This document shows positions 1 to 10,175 of a stretch of DNA of 53,500 bases, piece after piece (position 1 is the first letter of the stretch; every line of letters begins with the position of its first letter). The DNA is from Mesostigma viride (taxonomy: Eukaryota; Streptophyta; Mesostigmatophyceae; Mesostigmatales; Mesostigmataceae). The position numbers and the translations under genes are program-made. The DNA lies in contig RPFO01000213.1 in assembly GCA_009746045.1 (NCBI GenBank), positions 13,609,221 through 13,662,720 of the forward strand, given 5' to 3'. The notes under the pieces are model-generated. The model saw nothing but the letters and a program-made list of their open reading frames with translations, was not told where the DNA came from and ran no database searches.

Positions 1-129
1 GTAGCTGCAGCCGGGTCTTCTGGTGAAGGCTGGCCAGTGCTGGCCGGTGGCCCATCAATTGCATCGAACTGCAGGCCAGCTAGGGCCCTTTCCTGATCGA
101 ATTCAGCTCGTACCTCATTGATATCAAGG

Positions 130-427
130 AGACAACCAGCGCAGGCCATGCAGAGAGATGCTCTCTGTCGAGAAGCCATGTCCTAGCTCTTGTATAGCCA
201 TGATGATCTTCCTCCCTCACAGGCATGCTCCCCCCTTACCCGGGCATAGCGTGATAGACCATGAGGGTGCAGGTGCCTTGGTGCACCTAGAGCAGGGGTA
301 GCTTACATTCCCACCCTTGCATGAAGTACTGAGCCTAGAATGTATTAAAAGCCATCTGCCCCTTCTCAGGGCTATGTGCTACATCTACTCCCAACGGAGT
401 GATGTTGATAATTAATTAATTAATTAA
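130..427 (+). mobile_element. 3' end fragment of the ORF1-only LINE-like element
   Basis: Bases 145-420 match, in inverted orientation, the 3' untranslated part of the ORF1-type element at 7175-7455. Shared blocks include the AGAGAGNTGCTCTCTG hairpin, the TGTATAGC block and the GGTGCACCTAGAGC block. The copy ends with the shared terminal hairpin (CTCC-CAAC-GGAG core, 386-399) and an ATTAATTAATTAA tail at 408-427. No ORF is present, so this is a 5'-truncated retrotransposed copy. Confidence 0.6.
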
Positions 428-620
428 CCAGCGCAGGCCAGAAATCTGGAGAATCCGGACCATGGTAGCTCGAGCCTGCAATGATCTTTTCTGTGTGTTC
501 CAGTCGTTCAGAATGATGAATATGAATGGGGGTGGAATATCAAGGAGACCACCAGAGGTGGAATATCAAGGAGACAACCAGCGCAGGCAGAAAATCGGGA
601 GAATCCGGACCATGGAATAT
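425..620 (+). repeat. Rep-B dispersed repeat, two partial copies
   Basis: This segment carries the Rep-B signature: CAAGGAGACAACCAGCGCAG, then a GAATCCGGACCATGG block and a GATGATGAATATGAATGG block. It contains two broken starts (about 429 and 566). Longer copies lie at 1433-1690 and 17222-17520 on plus and 14636-15110 on minus. No coding content is recognised. It may be a SINE, but no pol III boxes are evident. Confidence 0.55.
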
Positions 621-886
621 ATTTATTTAGTATGCCCCTTGCCATGGACCCGTGGTTCAGCGCCGTCATTCACGAATGCAATGCATGTGTCACAAGGCTT
701 GATTACCGTCTACGGCAGGTCCACCGCACCACCTGGCTCAACACCACGGATGAAGCACTTCTTGACCACTTCAAGCAGGACTTAATCATAACGTGTGTTG
801 ACAAAAGTGCCAACAAATTTGCTTTTATCAGCAAGAAGCACTACCTTGCTACTTTGAACCACGAGTTGGCGTCCAGCACAACCTAT

Positions 887-1355
887 TCTGATCAGACACT
901 CCGCAAAGGTGAAAACCTTTGCGTTCAGTGCCGGGCCGCGGAAAACGCGGAAAACGCGATCTGCAAATGAATCCGACCGGAATCGAACTGGGGACCTCTC
1001 GCACCAATTTTGCTGACTATAGGACGGACGTCTCCGGTTACCATGGCATCGCCAACTTACACCTACAGTCATCCGCAAAAGTTCTCCTTTCCGGGGAGTG
1101 ATGCAAGCCTTTCGGATTTGGTACTAGATAAATCACTCGAGATCTGTGTGTAGGAGTACTACACACGTGTCTGCACGCGAGACTTGTTCAGTCTCGCACC
1201 GTGAGACGGGCTGAACACGGCTGAATCCTTCTTTAGAAGGGGGCGTAGCCGGTACTATCGAAATCAGCCAAGCGTATATTCTGATCAGACACTCCGCAAA
1301 GGTGAAAACCTTTGCGTTCAGTGCCGGGCCGCGGAAAACGCGGAAAACGCGGAAA
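887..1355 (-). mobile_element. tRNA-related short retroelement, composite copy 1
   Basis: A 469-bp insertion is flanked by the exact 9-bp duplication ACAACCTAT (878-886 and 1356-1364). The main unit (887 to about 1214) recurs at 30584-30910 and 39019-39351. It contains three perfect hairpins: GCAAAGGT/ACCTTTGC, GTGTGTAG/CTACACAC and GCGAGAC/GTCTCGC. A middle segment (about 1214-1281) and then a second copy of the first ~70 bp (1282-1352) follow, so this copy has direct repeats at both ends. That is either a TRIM-like structure or a tandem SINE. A tRNA-like block lies on minus at 970-1029. Confidence 0.7.
970..1029 (-). pseudogene. tRNA-Pro-like 3' half inside the short element
   Basis: Read on minus, this block contains TTGGTGCGAGAGGTCCCCAG, then TTCGATT and CCGG. 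It closely resembles the anticodon-stem, variable-loop and T-arm half of a eukaryotic tRNA-Pro, with a TTCGATT T-loop as a pol III B-box candidate. The 5' half is shortened and does not fold as a normal D-arm; possible acceptor strands TCCGTCC/GGTCGGA pair at 6 of 7 positions. It is probably a SINE head or promoter relic, not a working tRNA gene. Confidence 0.5.
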
Positions 1356-1432
1356 ACAACCTATGTTCAGAGTCGGCACAGTCCACCGCCAGTATCACTG
1401 CTGTTCATCGCGCTTTTCTGCAAAGCCAGAAC

Positions 1433-1690
1433 ATCAAGGAGACAACCAGCGCAGGCCAGAAATTGGGAGAATTCGGACCATGGTAGCTCAAGCCTGCCGT
1501 TATCTTGTCCGCGTTTTCAGTCGAGTCATTCAGGATGATGAATATGAATGGAGATGGAAATGTGTAGCCTTGTGCATTGAAATTATGGCTGGCTTACGTG
1601 TAGAGCGACTAGATGACCGTGGGGCCGGAAACAGCTTGCTTGATCAGGGCATGTGTTTCGAGCCTAACTGGCCGGGAGTGTCTAGAACAT
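1433..1690 (+). repeat. Rep-B dispersed repeat, long copy
   Basis: The copy starts at the AAGGAGACAACCAGCGCAGG signature, continues through GGACCATGGTAGCTCAAGCC and the GATGATGAATATGAATGG block, and ends near a GCCGGGAGTGTCTAGA block. The inverted copy at 14.6-15.1 kb has the same order of blocks. The open frame across it has no recognised domain. Confidence 0.6.
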
Positions 1691-1802
1691 TGTTGCTTGG
1701 GCCTTCCATAAGCGGCAGCGACGTGTCACCACCACTACGTTCCCATATTTGTATCTCACTCTTAAGCTGCAAACTCCTGTTGCTTTGCGCACCAATAAAA
1801 AA

Positions 1803-2921
1803 AATTAACTTAAATTATAACATGCCTCCGTTGGGAGATCATGTCAGTCCAAGCAAGAGAGAGGGAGTGAATGCGATGTTCAAACGGGGCTGGGACCACT
1901 AGGTCGACCAGCAACTGCTGTGGGTAGGTCATGACATGTTTGCCTACCTTCTTAGGTATGTCCTTGGGGCCAGGCCAGGTCAGGATATGCCGCCCTGGCT
2001 GGCCAAACCGCTGGGGGCCGGCCAGACCGAGGTCGGTGTCTACCTGGCTGGTGCGAGCAAGATGTCCTACGAATGCTATCCTACGCTGTCTAATATCGTC
2101 CGAAAGGCGAGGCATGCCCTGGTACAAAGATTCTAAAGACCTATGCGTGGCAAACCCTACATTTGAACAGGGCCTGACGGAGCATCCTGGTTACCGTGCC
2201 GTCTAGCTTGGCGGCCAGCGTGTCCGTGAGCGTCCTTGCGCCTCGGCGCCATAGGTGAGCACCGTGAGGACCAGGACCTTGAGGAGCATGCGCTTGCGGT
2301 GCTCGTCGAGGACCTTAATTCGAGTGCCAGTAGGTTTTGAGCGAACGATGCCTAGCCCAGGCCAGGCCGATGCGGGTGTCCACATCGTCGGCGGTGTCGG
2401 GGAGCATGCTCCCCAGCAGTTTGAAGCGATCACGGAACGGGACCTCCGTCCCGTCTAGCAGCCGCGGCAGCGGCGGGCGACTGGTAGCCCCAATCACCAT
2501 AGCCTCAGTTTTGACACTAATCTCCAACCCCACCGCCCGCACCTCCAAGCCTAGACAGTCCAGCCAGGTCTGAATGTAGTCGTGGCGCTCGATGAGGGTG
2601 GTGTCATCCGCATAAATCAGGTCGGACAGGCGATAGCCGGGGTCACTGACGCCGCCGTGTTCGCGCTCGTTAAGGATGTCCAAGCCGGGTTCGAACCCCT
2701 TAAGATCAGTAAAGCGCGCACGTGCCCGGCGCCTGACGTGATCCACGACAATAATGAACAGATATGGGGACAGGAAACAACTTTGAAGGAGGAATGGTGG
2801 GGTGGTGCCTTCCGCAGTCCGCACTACCGGCTGCCTGTGAGCCCTCATACAGTCGACGAATGGCAGCAATAAACGCTGGTGATGACCCGATCCAGAGCTA
2901 GGATGGCCCAAAGAGCCTCCC
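1803..2921 (-). pseudogene. LINE-A outer copy, 3' part (RT palm to C-terminus)
   Basis: On minus, 2921 to about 2315 encodes the RT palm: S-P-Y-L-F-I-I-V-V-D-H-V (motif B region), then L-I-Y-A-D-D-T-T-L-I (motif C catalytic YADD) and E-I-S-V-K-T-E-A-M-V-I-G-A (motif D). Frameshifted C-terminal pieces with the R-R-I-A-F-V-G-H-L-A-R signature follow at about 1890-2130. The copy ends in the terminal hairpin (about 1820-1845) and an AATTTAAGTTAATT tail. Its 5' part is at 5275-5780; a plus-strand copy inserted between them. Frameshifts and stops make it inactive. Confidence 0.75.
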
Positions 2922-5274
2922 TTTTTAACGGGCTTTGCGGCCCGCGCCCCGCTGCTGGCGGCCCGGCACCTGCCGGTCATGCCCCGCCGCCGCCCCGGCC
3001 CGCTCTACCGCCAGGACCCCAAGGTCTTGGCCGCCCGGCACCGCCTCAAGCGTAACCGGGACCCATTGCTGAAACCGGTGCTCCTGGCCGCCCTTGGGGA
3101 GGCCTACGCACATGCTCAGGACGCAGAGGCGGCCCAGTGCATCGCAGATGCCAAGGCCTGCCAAGCTCGCAACCAGGGCAAGGACATGTGGTACCACCTC
3201 GACTGGCTCGGCGGCCGGCGGCAGCGCACCCCGGTGGAGCACACGGGGGACGGCACGGCGCCGGTCAGCCTTGACCGCTGGTTGGCCCACAATGTTTCCT
3301 TGACAGGTGGGGCCCGCGCCCCTCCCCCCCCGCTTCACCCCGAGACGGCCGCCCGTCTCGGTGTTGCCGGACCCCCGCCGCCGCCTGTGCCCCCCTCCTC
3401 GGCCGCGGACTACCAAGCCCCCGCCTTGCAGGAGGGCTGCCTTGCCACCGACGGCGCCGTCCCGACCCAGTTCACTTTGAAGGAATTGGACGGCGCCCTT
3501 GCTCGCCTGCGGTACGACGCGGCGGTCGGTGCCGACCACCTTTCGGCTGAGTTGCTGAAGACCCCTGACCTTGCGGTGAGGGAGCTTCTGCTGGCGTTCT
3601 GCAACCGTGTCCTCGGCTCTCTGATGAGCCTCCGCCTGCTGAGTGGCAGACGGCGATCCGAGTCATGCTGTACAAGAAGGGCTCTGCTGCTGACCCCGGT
3701 AACTATCGGGGTGTCTGCCTCCAGAGTGCCGCGCTGAAGGTCTTCATGCGCATGATCGATGCTGCACCGGCTTCGCGCCGCGCTGGACCCACACCTGGGT
3801 GAGTCTCAGATGGGTTTCCGTCGTGGTCGTAACACTGTCATGGCTGTGTTTGTCGCGCGCCGGTTCATGGAGGAGGTGCGTCGCCTTTGCCCTGACAGTT
3901 TGTCGCTGGTCTCCATTTTTATTGACTATATCAAGGCCTTTGACACGGTCCTCTGGGAGGCTCTTTGGGCCATCCTAGCTCTGGATCGGGTACCACCAGC
4001 GTTTATTGCTGCCATTCGTCGACTGTATGAGGGCTCACAGGCAGTAGTGCGGACTGCGGAAGGCACCACCCCACCATTCTCCCTTCACCACGGGGTGTGG
4101 CAAGGTTGTGTCCTGTCCCCATATCTGTTCATTATTGTCGTGGATCACGTCATGCGCCGAGCACGTGCGCGCTTTACTGCTTGAGGCTGGCTTGGACATC
4201 CTTAACGAGCGCGAGCATGGCGGGGTTAGCACTGGCTACCGCCTGGCCGACCTGATTTATGTGGACGACACCACCCTCATCGCGCGCCCTGAGCACATTC
4301 AGACCTGGCCGGACTGTCTGGGCTTGGAGGCGCGGGCGGTGGGGTTGGAGATTAGTGTCAAAACTGAGGCTTAGTATGGTGATTGGGGCTTCCAGTAGCC
4401 CGCCGCTACCACGGCTGCTAGATGGGACGGAGGTCCCGTTCCGTGATCGCTTCAAACTGCTGGGGAGCATGCTTCCTGGCAGACACCGCCGCCGATGTGG
4501 ACACCCGCATCGGCCTGGCCTGGGCTCGGCACCGTTCGCTCAAAACCTATACTGGCACTCGAATTAAGGTCCTCGACGAGCACCGCAAGCGCATGCTCCT
4601 CAAGGTCCTGGTCCTCACGGTGCTCACCTATGGCGCCGAGGCGCAAGGACGCTCACGGACACGCTGGCGGCCAAGCTAAACGGCACGGTAACCAGGATGC
4701 TCCGTCAGGCCCTGAATGTAGGGTTTGCCACGCATAGGTCTTTAGAATCTTTGTACCAGGGCATGCCTCGCCTTTCGGACGAGATTAGAGAGCGTAGGAT
4801 AGCATTCGTAGGACATCTTGCGGCGCACCAGCCAGGTAGACACCGCCCTCGGTCTGGCCGGCCCCCAGCGGTTTGGCCAGCTGGGGCGGCATATCCTGAC
4901 CTGGCCTGGCCCCAAGGACATTCCTAAGAAGGTAGGCAAACATGTCATGACCTACCCACAGCAGTTGATGGCTGACCTAGCTAGTGGTCCCAGCTCAGTT
5001 TGAACATCGCATTCACTCCCTCTCTCTTGCTTGGACTGCTATGCAGGACAAGAGGAGGTGGAAGACCATTGTCCAGGCTCATAAGCCCGCCCCTGTGGGC
5101 AAGCCCCCTCCCCCCAAGCGGAAGGGGCGCTTTGCTGAGTAGAATAGGTAAGGTATTCTAGATCAGATTAGCTTAGAGTTAGATTAGTTCGGTTCGCGGC
5201 TTTGTCCCCCCTCCATCCATCCACGGGAATATGTGCTACATGATCTCCCATGCAACGGAGTCATGTTATAATTT
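2922..5274 (+). mobile_element. LINE-A copy nested inside another LINE-A copy
   Basis: This 2353-bp insertion is bounded by an exact 12-bp duplication AAAGAGCCTCCC (2910-2921 and 5275-5286). Both duplications are the same point in the RT of the surrounding minus-strand copy, which is therefore cut in two. The insertion is 5'-truncated (no endonuclease domain) and ends with a CCATC run, the terminal hairpin (CATGATCTCC...CGGAGTCATG, 5239-5265) and a short TTATAATTT tail. The arrangement fits target-primed reverse transcription. Confidence 0.8.
2979..5142 (+). pseudogene. LINE-A reverse transcriptase ORF, degraded
   Basis: Reading frames in order give an RT with its C-terminal region. 2979-3620: linker and fingers (A-V-G-A-D-H-L-S-A-E-L-L). 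3620-3760, in another frame: Y-K-K-G-S...D-P-G-N-Y-R-G-V-C-L. 3759-4184: Q-M-G-F-R-R-G-R-N-T, then motif A F-I-D-Y-I-K-A-F-D-T-V, then motif B W-Q-G-C-V-L-S-P-Y-L-F. 4190-4374: motif C L-I-Y-V-D-D. Later pieces carry L-T-Y-G-A-E and F-V-G-H-L, and the protein ends P-P-K-R-K-G-R-F-A-E before the stop at 5140. The catalytic motif is YVDD where sister copies have YADD. At least four frameshifts and a short deletion near 4184 make it inactive. The clade cannot be fixed without the missing N-terminus. Confidence 0.75.
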
Positions 5275-5780
5275 AAAGAGCCTCCCAGAGGACCGCGTCA
5301 AAGGCCTTGATATAGTCAACAAAAATGGAGACCAGCGACAAACTGGATGCAGGGCAAAGGCGACGCACCTCCTCATCAACCGGTGCGCGACAAACACAGC
5401 CATGACAGTGTTACGACCACGCCGGAAACCCATCTGAGACTCACCCAGGTGTGGGTCCAGCGCGGCGCGGAGCCGGTGCAGCATCATGCGCATGAAGCCC
5501 TTCAGCGCGGCGCTCTGGAGGCAGACACCCCGATAGTTACCGGGGTCACTCAGCAGAGCCCTTCTTGTACAGCATGACTCGGATGGCCGTCTGCCACTCA
5601 GCAGGCGGAGGCTCATCAGAGAGCAGGACACGGTTGCAGAACGCCAGCAGAAGATCCCTCACCGCCAGGTCAGGGGTCTAAGTTCAGCAGCTCAGCCGAA
5701 AGGTGGTCGGCACCGACCGCCGCGTCCTACCGCAAGCGAGCAAGGGCGCCGTCCAATTCCTTCAAAGTGAGCGGCGTCGC
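5275..5780 (-). pseudogene. LINE-A outer copy, 5' part (RT fingers to motif A)
   Basis: On minus this encodes D-P-G-N-Y-R-G-V-C-L-Q-S-A, R-A-A-L-D-P-H-L-G-E-S-Q-M-G-F-R-R-G and a frameshifted motif A region. It ends exactly at the AAAGAGCCTCCC duplication shared with 2910-2921. It is the upstream half of the copy at 1803-2921. Homology to the plus copy is lost at about 5780, so this copy is itself 5'-truncated. Confidence 0.7.
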
Positions 5781-5907
5781 ATTCCGCCCCACTGATGCCT
5801 TTCTTGAAACTCATCTGCCATGCTTTGAATGCTCTTCTCCCCGAAGCCAATTCATCAGTGATGGGTGGAGGTTCTGTCGAATGCCAGGTATGAATGCGCT
5901 GGTAGTT

Positions 5908-6016
5908 AATTAATTAATTAATTAATTAATTAATTAATTAATCAAACTCGTGCTCCCGTTGGGGAGTCACGGAGCATTCAATGTTGATTGGGGTGACCCC
6001 AATGGATGGATGGGTA
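5908..6016 (-). mobile_element. Tail-only LINE/SINE insertion
   Basis: A 109-bp insertion lies between exact 11-bp duplications CGCTGGTAGTT (5897-5907 and 6017-6027). It consists only of the conserved 3' end: on minus, a CCATC run, the GTGACTCCCCAACGGGAGCA hairpin and about nine TTAA units. This is an extreme 5' truncation and defines the minimal 3' end that was mobilised. Confidence 0.75.
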
Positions 6017-6059
6017 CGCTGGTAGTTGGATCGTCATAGACTCAGCCCGTCGGAGTACG

Positions 6060-7090
6060 CCTGATGATGCACAGGCTCTGCGCCGCGCTGGCCCCACACC
6101 TGGGTGAGTCTCAGATGGGTTTCCGTCGTGGTCCGTAACACTGTCAATGATGGCTGTATTTGTCGCGCGGCGGCTGCATGGTGGAGGAGGTGCGTCGCAT
6201 TTGCCCTGACGGTTTTCCGGCGCTGGTCTTCAATTTTGTTGACTATATCAAGGCTTTCGACACGGTCCTCCGGGGAGGCTCTTTGGGCCATCCTAGCTAG
6301 TCCAGCTGGATCGTGTGCCCCCAGCGTTTATTGCTGCCATTCGCCGGCTGTATGAGGGCTCACAGGCTGCCACTGAGTAGTGCGGACTGGCAGCGGAGGG
6401 CACCACCCCACCATTCCCCCTTTACCACGGGGTGTGGCAACTGTTGCCTGTCCTGACAGTCCCCATACCTGTTCATTATTGTCGTGGATCACGTCATGCG
6501 CCAGGCACGCTTCCGCCAATACGCTTCCGCGGAGACCTTTTTCAGCGGGGAAAGTGCCCCCGGGCTTCCGGGGCAAATTCAGCAAGCGCTGCGGAACTTA
6601 GATACTAAAATTTCGTTTTTGGTTCGTACCGTACAGCCAATCATTTTGCGCCCGGATCAAATTGTGATCTGGGCACTGAACACGAAAATTTCAGCGGAAC
6701 GCACGAAACACCAACGCAACTCGGAAAATTTTCAGTGACGAAACTGTAGTACCTTGTACCCAAGCAAAATGTAGTAGGACCTCGCTAAATTCACGTTCGG
6801 AATTTTTCCCCGCAAGATTCCCCCGCAAGATTCCCCCGCATGATTCCCCCCGCTAGGTTCAGGCTCCAGTCGATGCTCGCCAAATGGCGCAAAAAAAGAA
6901 ACATATGTTAAAATCAACGGTGCGAATCCTCGTTACCGCTCGGGTAACATTCTCACTCATTTCGCGTCTCCTAACTAAGAACCGTATTGTAGTGCACGCT
7001 TTAATGCTCTTAAGGGGTTCGAGCCAGGCTTGGACATCCTTAACGAGCGCGAGCACGGCGGGGTTAAACCTGGCTACCGCCTGGCCGGAT
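6060..7090 (+). pseudogene. LINE-A RT fragment interrupted by a 481-bp element
   Basis: 6060-6504 matches the RT of the nested copy from the H-L-G-E-S-Q-M-G-F region through motif A (D-Y-I-K-A-F-D-T-V) to motif B. It resumes at 6994-7090 with A-L-K-G-F-E-P-G-L-D-I-L-N-E-R-E. The element at 6513-6993 interrupts it. This copy carries several short insertions that leave ACTGA or CAGT strings (see findings). It has no open frame and is inactive. Confidence 0.65.
6513..6993. mobile_element. 481-bp insertion with 8-bp target duplication
   Basis: The insert sits between GCACGCTT at 6505-6512 and the identical GCACGCTT at 6994-7001, within LINE-A RT sequence that is continuous without it. Both ends carry a near-identical inverted motif, CAATACGCTTC at 6517 and its partner CAATACGGTTC on minus ending near 6989, four bases inside the duplication. 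It contains 3-4 copies of CCCCCGCAAGATT (about 6808-6852) and no ORF. An 8-bp duplication would suit a non-autonomous hAT-like element, but the termini are weak. Confidence 0.6.
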
Positions 7091-7185
7091 CGTTTAATCG
7101 GATCCGATCACTGCTGTGGCATGCCTCTGGCATGAAGGAAAGGGGGGGTCTCTGCCCCTTTTCCCGCTGTGCATATTAATGAATT
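7091..7185 (+). repeat. 3' terminal fragment of the ORF1-only element, plus strand
   Basis: The block TGCTGTGGCATGCCTCTGGC, the GGGGTCTCTGCCCC stretch and the TAATGAATTAATTAATTAATT tail match the 3' part of the element at 14050-14200. Its tail meets the tail of the minus-strand element that starts at 7186, so two retroelement ends converge in one TTAA run. Confidence 0.5.
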
Positions 7186-8990
7186 AATTAATTAATTAGG
7201 AACATAACTCCGTTGGGAGTATATGTAGCACATACTAAGCCCAGAGAAGGGGCATATGGCCTACAATACATTCTAAGCTACTTCCTGCAAGGGTGGGAAT
7301 GTAAACGACACTTGCTCTAGGTGCACCAGGGCACCTGCAGCCCCATGATCTATCAAGCTATGCCCAGCTAAGGGGGAGCCTGTCATGGGGGGGAAGATCA
7401 GCATAGCTATACAAAAGCTAGAGCGTGGCATCTCAGCAGAGAGCAGCTCTCTGCATGGGCACAGCATAACTAAATAAAGCTAGGCATCATCTGGAGTGTG
7501 GCACACTCATAGGCACACATGTACATGACTAAAAATGCTAGGCATCAGCTGGTATAGTGCCTGTAGTAGGCGGGCATGTACAAGGCCACGGTCTACCTAT
7601 TCTACACTACTGCTGCTGTATTCCCCTAAGCTGGGGCGTCTGGAGTCGCTGGGGCCACGGTGGTCGCGGGGGTCGCGTGCCAGGGCTTGTGCATGGTGGC
7701 CGACGTAGATGGCCGCCCGCCCTTCCAGTACACCAACTGTCCCGCCTTGGTCTGCCGGAGCTGGAGGTAGGTCGGCCATAGTAGCTCCCGTCGCCGTTGT
7801 TGCTGCACCAGGGTCAAGTCGTCGTCCACGGTGAAGGGAGTGTTCTCGAGCCGCTTGCGGCGTCTGAGAAACGAAATCTTGTCCGATGGGCTCGTAAAGA
7901 TGAGAAGAAGCGGGGGGCGCCCCTGCCTTACCCCGCGCGCGGGGAAGGCGATGGGCGGCCAGCTTAATCTCACCAAGAAGGCCCATGCGTGCAAGGATTT
8001 TGCTCTCAAACGCACGTGCAAGGTTCTCGGAATTCTCACCTTCCTCCATCATTGTCGAAGTTCTTGACGATGACGTTGAGGCTGCGCTTGGCGAATTCGG
8101 CCTCCTGAGCGCGGAGGTCGAGCTGCTGCTGGTGGAGCTGTGCTGCAACGGCGGAGGTGGTGGAGGTGGTGTGTTGCTTAAGCATGTCCGCCCAGGTCTG
8201 GGTGGGAGGAGCATCACCAGCCGGGCCAGCAAGGGCTGGCTTGGCGGCTATTTCCTTCACCGCCTGGGCGGTGAGGCCTGCGGTGTCTTGCAGGACCTTG
8301 ATGGCGATGGCATTGTCCTGGAGGCGCTGGTCGATGTCGCGGAGCTGGGCGGTGATGGCGGCGGAGGGGGTGGTGGCGGTGGAGGAGGCGAGGAGGGTGG
8401 AGGTGGCGGTGGAGATGGTGGAGAGGAGGGGGAGCTCGGCAGTCAGCGTGCTGCCCATGGCCGCCACATCTGCAGCGATGGGGGCCAGGTGCTGCTCGAG
8501 GGCCTCCTTATTAACCCAAGGAGTGAGCGGATGGAGGATTCGGTTAAGGTGGTGGTGAGGGGCTGCATGCAGGAGGGGCGGCCAGAGCTCCACGATGGAG
8601 CGGCCAAGGAGGGAGAAAAGAGCGAATTGCTGAAGGTGGGGGCGGCGGGCGTTGAGGACGTCCTTGTCGAAATAGCGCCTCTGGAGGAAGGCATTGACGA
8701 GGCGACCTTGGTGGGAAAGCTGCTTGCACAGTTCTATAAGAGAGGCATGCGTCCCGAAAAACACGTAGGCCAGGATGCGATCGTGTGTGAGCTTGTCAAA
8801 AAAGCTGGGCTGGCTGGTGTCAAAGTCGTACTTGTCCAAAAGCTCGGCAGGGCGACTGCGCTTGGGTTCAGGCGACGCTGCTGGCGAGGCGAGCCCGGGC
8901 TGGGCGACCACTAGAGCTTGGCTAGTGGCGCCGCTGCCTTCTTGGCCGGTGGGCGAAGCTGCAGCCGGAGCTGCAGACGTTTTTCATTGC
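7186..8990 (-). mobile_element. ORF1-only LINE-like element (half-LINE)
   Basis: On minus, the ORF1-like protein (8911 to about 7620) is followed by about 400 bp of 3' untranslated sequence, the terminal hairpin (about 7205-7225) and a TTAATTAATTAA tail, with no RT between them. A second plus-strand copy with the same order lies at 13080-14205. This matches the layout known for HAL1 (half-L1) elements, which keep only ORF1 and rely on a partner LINE. Confidence 0.55.
7620..8911 (-). pseudogene. LINE ORF1p-like RNA-binding protein, frameshifted
   Basis: The first 291 residues start at M-V-A-Q-P-G-L and include a long Ala/Leu/Gln-rich helical, probably coiled-coil, stretch. They end in S-L-N-V-I-V-K-N-F, the usual entry to an ORF1p RRM. 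A frameshift near 8040 leads to E-N-L-A-R-A-F-E-S-K-I-L-A-R-M-G-L and A-A-H-R-L-P. A second shift leads to D-K-I-S-F-L-R-R-R-K-R-L, D-D-D-L-T and Q-Q-R-R-R-E-L-L-W-P, which fit the C-terminal domain of L1-type ORF1p (Transposase_22 style). The expected role is trimerising RNA chaperone. Two frameshifts make this copy inactive unless they are sequencing errors. Confidence 0.6.
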
Positions 8991-9004
8991 CTAGCGCAGC
9001 CGCC

Positions 9005-10175
9005 AGGCTTACTGCTCTTAAGGGGTTTGAGCCCGGCTTGGACATCCTTAACGATCGCGAATATGGCGGCGGTGGCCCTGGCTACCGCCTCAGTGTCCGA
9101 CCTGATTTATGCGGATGATACCACCCTCATCGAGTGGCCCGAGCAAAAATGCAGACCTCAGGCTGGCTGGCTGGACTGTCTGGGCTTGGAGGCACGGGCG
9201 GTGGGGTTGGAGATTAGCACTAGTCAAAACTGAGGCGATGGTGGAATTGGGGCTACCACTGAGTCGCCCGCCGGCTGCCGCGGCTGCTAGACGGGACGTA
9301 GGTCCCGTTCCGTGATCGCTTCAAACTGCTGGGGGGCATGCTCCCCGACACCGCCGACGATGTGGACTGATCCGCATCAGCCTGGCCTGGGCTAGGCACC
9401 ATTCGCTGAAAACCTCCTGGCACTCGAAGGCTCTGGGCGAGCACGGCAAGCGAATGCTCTTCAAGGTCCTGGTCCTCGATCACGGTGCTCACCTACGGCG
9501 CCGAGGCATGAACGATCACGGACACGCTGGCCGCCCGGCTGGACGGCACGGTTTACAGGATGCTTCGACAGGTCCTGAATGTAGGGTTTTCCACACATCG
9601 GTCGTTAGAGTCTTTGTATCAGGGGCATGCCTCGCATTTCGGACGAGATTAGGCAGCGTAGGATAGCATTCGTAGGACATCTTGCTTGCACCAGTCAGGT
9701 AGACACCGCCCTCGGTCTGGCCGGCCCCCAGCGGCTTGGCCAACCAGGGCGGCCGATATCCTGACATGGCCTGGCCCCAAGCCGGGACTGATTCCTAAAA
9801 AGATGGGTGAGCATGCCATGACCTACCCACAGCAGTTGCTGGCCGACCTTAGTAGTGGTCCCAGCTCCGTTGAACACCGCATTCACTCCCTCTCTCTTGC
9901 TTGGACTGCTATATGCAGAACAAGACGACTGAGGTGGCAGAAGATTGTCCAGGCTCACACGCCAGCCCCTGTGGGCAAGCCCCCTCCCCCCAAGCGGAAG
10001 GGGCGCTTTGCTGAGTAGCGTAGTTATTAGGGTTTTCCTAGACTAGACAAGATTAGCTTAGAGTTAGCTTACTTCGGTTCCGCGGCTTCGCCCACCTCTG
10101 ATCCACCGGCCAGCAAGGAATATGTGCTACAATGATGATCTCCCAACGGAGTCATGTTATACTTTAATTTAACCC
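9005..10175 (+). pseudogene. LINE-A copy, RT palm to 3' end
   Basis: It contains L-K-G-F-E-P-G-L-D-I-L-N, the catalytic L-I-Y-A-D-D-T-T-L-I at about 9100-9130, L-G-L-E-A-R-A-V-G-L-E-I, the R-I-A-F-V-G-H-L region and the conserved C-terminus P-P-K-R-K-G-R-F-A-E before a stop at 10016-10018. The 3' untranslated region and terminal hairpin (about 10122-10155) follow. The frame is broken by frameshifts, several caused by short inserts containing ACTGA. It starts where the 5' end of the ORF1-only element stops. Confidence 0.7.

Larger units (their letters stand above)
632..1435 (+). pseudogene. Reverse transcriptase N-terminal fragment, split by an insertion
   Basis: The reading frame 632-886 and its continuation after 1364 encode a fragment with the pattern D-K-S-A-N-K-F-A-F-I-S-K-K-H-Y followed by L-N-H-E-L and T-T-Y. 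This resembles the conserved segment upstream of the fingers in a group of RTs that is probably Penelope-like, where a DKxxNN...CKxxY motif is usual. The frame is interrupted at TTY by the element at 887-1355, and the flanking 9-bp duplication lets the frame resume exactly. It then runs into a Rep-B copy at about 1435 and ends. The RT catalytic core is not here; similar core fragments lie at 11.6 kb and 12.4-13.1 kb. Family placement is from memory of motif style. Confidence 0.55.

Noticed and set aside
970-1029. Functional tRNA gene
   Set aside because: Only the 3' half resembles tRNA-Pro; the 5' half does not fold. The same block recurs in other copies of a mobile element.
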